DNA from: Datnioides undecimradiatus
Taxonomy: Eukaryota > Chordata > Actinopteri > Lobotiformes > Datnioididae
Length of the DNA: 64,000 bases
Reading direction: 5' to 3'
Assembly (NCBI GenBank): GCA_008933995.1
Contig: WARS01000011.1
Location: 13,669,516 to 13,733,515 of the forward strand
The translations under genes and the position numbers were made by a program. The notes under the pieces were generated by a model, which was given only the letters and a program-made list of their open reading frames with translations, did no database searches and was not told where the DNA came from. Below, piece by piece: positions 62,401 to 64,000 of this stretch. The number at the start of each line of letters is the position of its first letter. Positions within the stretch are counted from its first letter, which is position 1.

Positions 62401-64000
62401 AGGACGGAGGCGTGAGGAGATGGCTTTAGATCAGATGTGATGAGACGAGGGCCGAGTCCTCACTGTTCAATAACAAACGTGGACAGGATTTGAGTTATGA
62501 ACTTGTTTAAAAAGTTTGATTGAATAGCAAATAATAATACTGATGAGCGTTTTGGGGTTTGTTTTTTTTTGCTTGTCAATTCTTTTCTCCAGACGTGCTG
62601 TCTCAGCTGTCAAGCATGTTAAGCGTCGGTCATCTCCACTGCACAGCTCGCTTCTGCCCTCTCCTGGACATTTGTGCATATTGAACAATTCTAGCTGTTC
62701 TCTATTTTCACCCAATACTTTACTATAAATCTGTCTGCTATCTGTCTACAGAGACTCCCTTATTCATTGATGTAATTTACCCGTGTGTTTCTTTCTATTA
62801 AATCAAATCTCTAATAACCTCAGTGAAGTATCAAAGCTAGATGGATTTCTTCCCAGTCATCACTGATCCCCTCACCCTCCTGTGTATCTCCTCAGAGTCC
62901 ACAAAGATCACCTTGGCACCGTCCAATTCTGACGTTAAAGTGGGCGAGAACGCCTGGATGCAGTGCGCCGCCTCACATGACTCGTCCCTGGACATCACCT
63001 TCGTCTGGTCCCTGGATGGCCGAGTCATTGACTTACACAAAGAGAGTCAGCATTATGAGCGCACGCCTGTGAGACACCATGTTAATTATTTCAAAGAGAA
63101 AAGAGCATAAGTCATTTAAGTTTAGCTTGACAGCCCCACCTTTGTCCAAACTGCAACATCTCCGCTCTAGCCTGGGGTTCGTCCACATCAACTCATATTT
63201 GAGGTCCGGTAGTATTTTTATTGGAGTACCTGAAGTGGAAAAGTACAGCCTGCTTTAAATGAATATGACTCTTAAAGTCATTTCACATTCCTTCCCTGAG
63301 TGGAAGAGTATTGTATATATCAGTTTAATAGCAATATCCGCTAACATTCATTATTGTTGACATGACCGGCTCTCTTCCTATACTGCAGCTACAACCGTGA
63401 ATTAGTGGTTAGCATTTCTCATTTGTCTCTCTGCCCACTAGGAAAACGCCATGTTATGATTGTGATTGATGATGCCCTGTTTTTGTACACAAGGAGGATT
63501 TTCCCCTCGTAAAAATGGGGTCCAGTTCCTTTTAATACTGTTTGTGTGGTATTAGCAAAGCCAGCTTGACCCTAAAGCAGCAAGTTCGTTGCAGTCACAT
63601 GTTTTTAAAGTCTATTTTTGTGATGGTTTTACCTTTCCACAATACAGAGTGCTGACTAGAACGAGCGCTGTATGCAGCTGGACATTTCATCACAGGAAAA
63701 GAGGTTATAGTCTTTTAGCTGAAGCCCATGTCCAGTTTCCCTAATTGGGTGTTCAGGTATCTCAGTCCCTGTGGTCTTGCCGGATTACTTAAGTAATTGA
63801 AATAATATCTCATTATCCATTTTGAAGACAAGTTTCTGGCTGAGTGAGAAAATATCTAGTTGGATAATTTTGCTTTGACAAGCACACGGTAGGGAAAACT
63901 TTGCCTCATGACGTGCGAATGTTTGCTCACTCCTAAATTAACTACTGTCTGTTGTGTCGTTTTGTGCAGAATGGAAGCTCAAATGGCGAGCTACTGATCA
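44388..64000 (+). CDS. cntn1: Contactin (closest to contactin-1), 5' part of gene, runs off the window
   Basis: Contactin-1 is a GPI-anchored axonal Ig/FN3 adhesion protein that forms complexes with Caspr, neurofascin and NrCAM at nodes and paranodes. Fourteen coding exons join in frame (1,708 bp, about 569 codons). They encode a signal peptide (residues 1 to about 19), a short leader (about 19-32), then Ig1 (32-134), Ig2 (134-235), Ig3 (235-329), Ig4 (329-410), Ig5 (410-502) and the start of Ig6. Each Ig domain is encoded by two exons and Ig1 to Ig5 each keep both disulphide cysteines (GNYSC, GNYSC, IYQC, MYQC and RYTC are the second ones). The segments [36 protein letters not shown] and [11 protein letters not shown] fit contactin-1 better than contactin-2 to -6. 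The remaining Ig6, four FN3 domains and GPI signal should follow beyond 64,000. I cannot separate the teleost a and b paralogues. Confidence 0.9.
44443..47022 (+). other. Contactin intron between signal-peptide exon and mini-exon
   Basis: It contains the terminal-inverted-repeat element at 46,241-46,915 and a short (CAA)n run near 45,137-45,151. The 145-residue minus-strand frame at 45,078-45,515 has no recognisable domain. Confidence 0.75.
46241..46915. mobile_element. MITE-like element with 17-bp terminal inverted repeats
   Basis: The left end GGGGCCAGGTGTATAAA is mirrored by TTTATGCATCTGGCCCC at the right end, a 15-of-17 inverted match. The span is 675 bp, AT-rich inside, with no transposase. 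I cannot see an unambiguous target-site duplication, so the superfamily (Harbinger or hAT) is not assigned. Confidence 0.6.
47023..47061 (+). CDS. cntn1: Contactin mini-exon after the signal peptide
   Basis: The acceptor TTACAG ends at 47,022 and the donor GTAAGA starts at 47,062. The 39-bp exon encodes [13 protein letters not shown] and is symmetric (phase 1 at both ends), so skipping it would keep the frame. It corresponds in position to the N-terminal segment that varies between mammalian contactin-1 isoforms. Confidence 0.8.
47161..47183. repeat. Perfect 10-bp inverted repeat with 3-base loop
   Basis: GTTTAGAGGT and ACCTCTAAAC are separated by TCC. The left arm is also part of a 17-bp direct duplication (AGTTTAGAGGTTCCACC at 47,134 and 47,160). 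Confidence 0.8.
51325..51957 (+). mobile_element. Teleost interspersed repeat (ATTTCATGGCAATC family)
   Basis: In order it has an AATGGTGCTTTGA start, TAGCTAGCACGCTCATAATG, a GGTGGTACTAGAGAAAAACA module, GATCACCAAG, CTGGGAACCATGAACGTCTT, AAAATTTCATGGCAATCATC and ATTGTTGAGATTTCAGTCTG, and a GACATTGCCA to CTAGTATGG end. I recognise these modules in this order from a very abundant non-coding teleost repeat. The copy is diverged. The family name needs a library search. Confidence 0.65.
54045..54171 (+). CDS. cntn1: Contactin exon: first half of Ig1
   Basis: The acceptor CGGCAG ends at 54,044 and the donor GTAACA starts at 54,172. It encodes [14 protein letters not shown], then [14 protein letters not shown] and [11 protein letters not shown], with the first Ig1 cysteine. 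Confidence 0.92.
54172..55162 (+). other. Contactin intron within Ig1
   Basis: About 1 kb of AT-rich intron. A T-rich run with G interruptions is at 54,785-54,825. I see nothing else. Confidence 0.75.
55163..55341 (+). CDS. cntn1: Contactin exon: second half of Ig1
   Basis: The acceptor GTTACAG ends at 55,162 and the donor GTGAGT starts at 55,342. It encodes [20 protein letters not shown] and [16 protein letters not shown], with the second Ig1 cysteine and an NYS glycosylation site. Confidence 0.93.
55720..55815 (+). CDS. cntn1: Contactin exon: first half of Ig2
   Basis: The acceptor CTCTTAG ends at 55,719 and the donor GTACAG starts at 55,816. It encodes [20 protein letters not shown], followed by [12 protein letters not shown], with the first Ig2 cysteine. 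Confidence 0.92.
55816..56803 (+). other. Contactin intron within Ig2
   Basis: It contains the degenerate repeat at 55,910-56,045 and a 12-bp tandem duplication (TCTCATATTTAG twice) at about 56,340. I see nothing else. Confidence 0.75.
55910..56045 (+). mobile_element. Degenerate teleost repeat (GGCGG...CAGTGG...GGTTAGCACTG type)
   Basis: The sequence GTGGGCGGATGGAGCAGTGG, then CACAATGGTTAGCACTGTTC and a later TTTGTGTCCGTTCTTTGTGG resembles the start of a common fish repeat that begins with a GGCGGCACGGTGG-type block. It is a decayed fragment. Confidence 0.5.
56804..57010 (+). CDS. cntn1: Contactin exon: second half of Ig2
   Basis: The acceptor TGTGCAG ends at 56,803 and the donor GTTAGT starts at 57,011. 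It encodes [20 protein letters not shown], then [12 protein letters not shown] and [10 protein letters not shown], closing Ig2 and leading into the Ig2-Ig3 linker. Confidence 0.93.
57011..59131 (+). other. Contactin intron between Ig2 and Ig3
   Basis: A 2.1-kb intron with a T run at about 57,456 and AT-rich sequence. The overlapping short frames have no domain. I see nothing else of note. Confidence 0.75.
59132..59231 (+). CDS. cntn1: Contactin exon: first half of Ig3
   Basis: The acceptor CTCTCAG ends at 59,131 and the donor GTAAGT starts at 59,232. It encodes [14 protein letters not shown] and [12 protein letters not shown], with the first Ig3 cysteine and an NIT glycosylation site. Confidence 0.93.
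59676..59857 (+). CDS. cntn1: Contactin exon: second half of Ig3
   Basis: The acceptor CTTCCAG ends at 59,675 and the donor GTGAGA starts at 59,858. It encodes [15 protein letters not shown] and [16 protein letters not shown], with the second Ig3 cysteine. Confidence 0.93.
59972..60096 (+). CDS. cntn1: Contactin exon: first half of Ig4
   Basis: The acceptor TTTGCAG ends at 59,971 and a weak donor GTAATA starts at 60,097. It encodes [15 protein letters not shown], then [20 protein letters not shown] and NGEL. The intron before it is only 114 bp. Confidence 0.9.
60593..60710 (+). CDS. cntn1: Contactin exon: second half of Ig4
   Basis: The acceptor TCCACAG ends at 60,592 and the donor GTGAGT starts at 60,711. 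It encodes [20 protein letters not shown] followed by [19 protein letters not shown], with the second Ig4 cysteine. Confidence 0.92.
61029..61176 (+). CDS. cntn1: Contactin exon: first half of Ig5
   Basis: The acceptor CCCCAG ends at 61,028 and the donor GTGAGT starts at 61,177. It encodes [20 protein letters not shown], then [20 protein letters not shown] and SNST, with the first Ig5 cysteine. Confidence 0.93.
61177..62048 (+). other. Contactin intron within Ig5
   Basis: It contains a (GTT)n microsatellite at 61,445-61,465. I see nothing else. Confidence 0.75.
61445..61465. repeat. (GTT)n microsatellite
   Basis: Seven GTT-type units in tandem. Confidence 0.85.
62049..62176 (+). CDS. cntn1: Contactin exon: second half of Ig5, followed by a GC donor
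   Basis: The acceptor CTCCTCAG ends at 62,048. The exon encodes [20 protein letters not shown] followed by [17 protein letters not shown]. The frame requires the exon to end at 62,176, where the intron begins GCAAGT and not GT. CAG|GCAAGT is the consensus for GC-AG introns. Confidence 0.9.
62177..62895 (+). other. Contactin GC-AG intron
   Basis: The 719-bp intron starts GCAAGT and ends CTCAG. The shared frame across it (VT then E, then S) leaves no GT alternative near the exon end. I see no other feature in it. Confidence 0.8.
62896..63068 (+). CDS. cntn1: Contactin exon: first half of Ig6
   Basis: The acceptor TCCTCAG ends at 62,895 and the donor GTGAGA starts at 63,069. It encodes [20 protein letters not shown], then [20 protein letters not shown] and IDLHKES, with the first Ig6 cysteine and tryptophan. 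It ends in phase 0. Confidence 0.92.
63069..63969 (+). other. Contactin intron within Ig6
   Basis: About 0.9 kb without recognisable features, ending in TTGTGCAG before the last partial exon. Confidence 0.75.
63970..64000 (+). CDS. cntn1: Contactin exon: start of second half of Ig6, cut by the window end
   Basis: The acceptor TTGTGCAG ends at 63,969. The visible 31 bases read [10 protein letters not shown] in the frame of the previous exon, matching the SNGELLI segment of contactin-1 Ig6. Confidence 0.9.

Overview
This window is nuclear DNA from a bony fish, probably a percomorph-type teleost. The evidence is vertebrate exon-intron structure with short exons and consensus splice sites, interspersed repeats of kinds I recognise from teleost genomes, and two neural cell-adhesion genes with vertebrate domain layouts. 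There are no bacterial features, and nearly all short open reading frames are chance reading frames in introns or intergenic DNA.

Region 1 (1 to about 7,150, plus strand) is the 3' end of an NrCAM gene (L1 family). It holds part of a fibronectin III domain, the transmembrane exon, and two cytoplasmic exons ending with the ankyrin-binding FIGQY motif and a C-terminal Ser-Phe-Val PDZ ligand. A long 3' UTR follows. The last intron contains a candidate 12-nt microexon at the position of the L1-family RSLE mini-exon, but it would encode RSQE.

Region 2 (about 7,150 to 12,600) is a short intergenic segment with one teleost interspersed repeat and two CTCF-like motifs in the same orientation.

Region 3 (about 12,600 to 64,000, plus strand) is a contactin gene, closest to contactin-1. 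A CpG-rich stretch near 12.7 kb looks like promoter plus a non-coding first exon. A putative first intron of about 31 kb follows, with a 21-unit 16-bp minisatellite, a LINE 3' tail, microsatellites, a second CpG cluster and a broken retrovirus-like or LTR-element fragment. The signal-peptide exon is at 44.4 kb. Thirteen further coding exons cover Ig1 to Ig5 and the start of Ig6. The window ends inside Ig6, so the fibronectin III repeats and GPI signal lie beyond it.

The two genes encode neuronal surface proteins whose families bind one another at axons and nodes of Ranvier. They sit in tandem, same strand, about 5.5 kb apart if the first-exon call is right. CHL1 with CNTN6/CNTN4, and NFASC with CNTN2, are comparable pairs in mammals, where NRCAM and CNTN1 are on different chromosomes. 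The window therefore appears to keep an ancestral L1-contactin linkage. The novelty candidates are the microexon, this linkage, the tandem array, and small splice and regulatory oddities.
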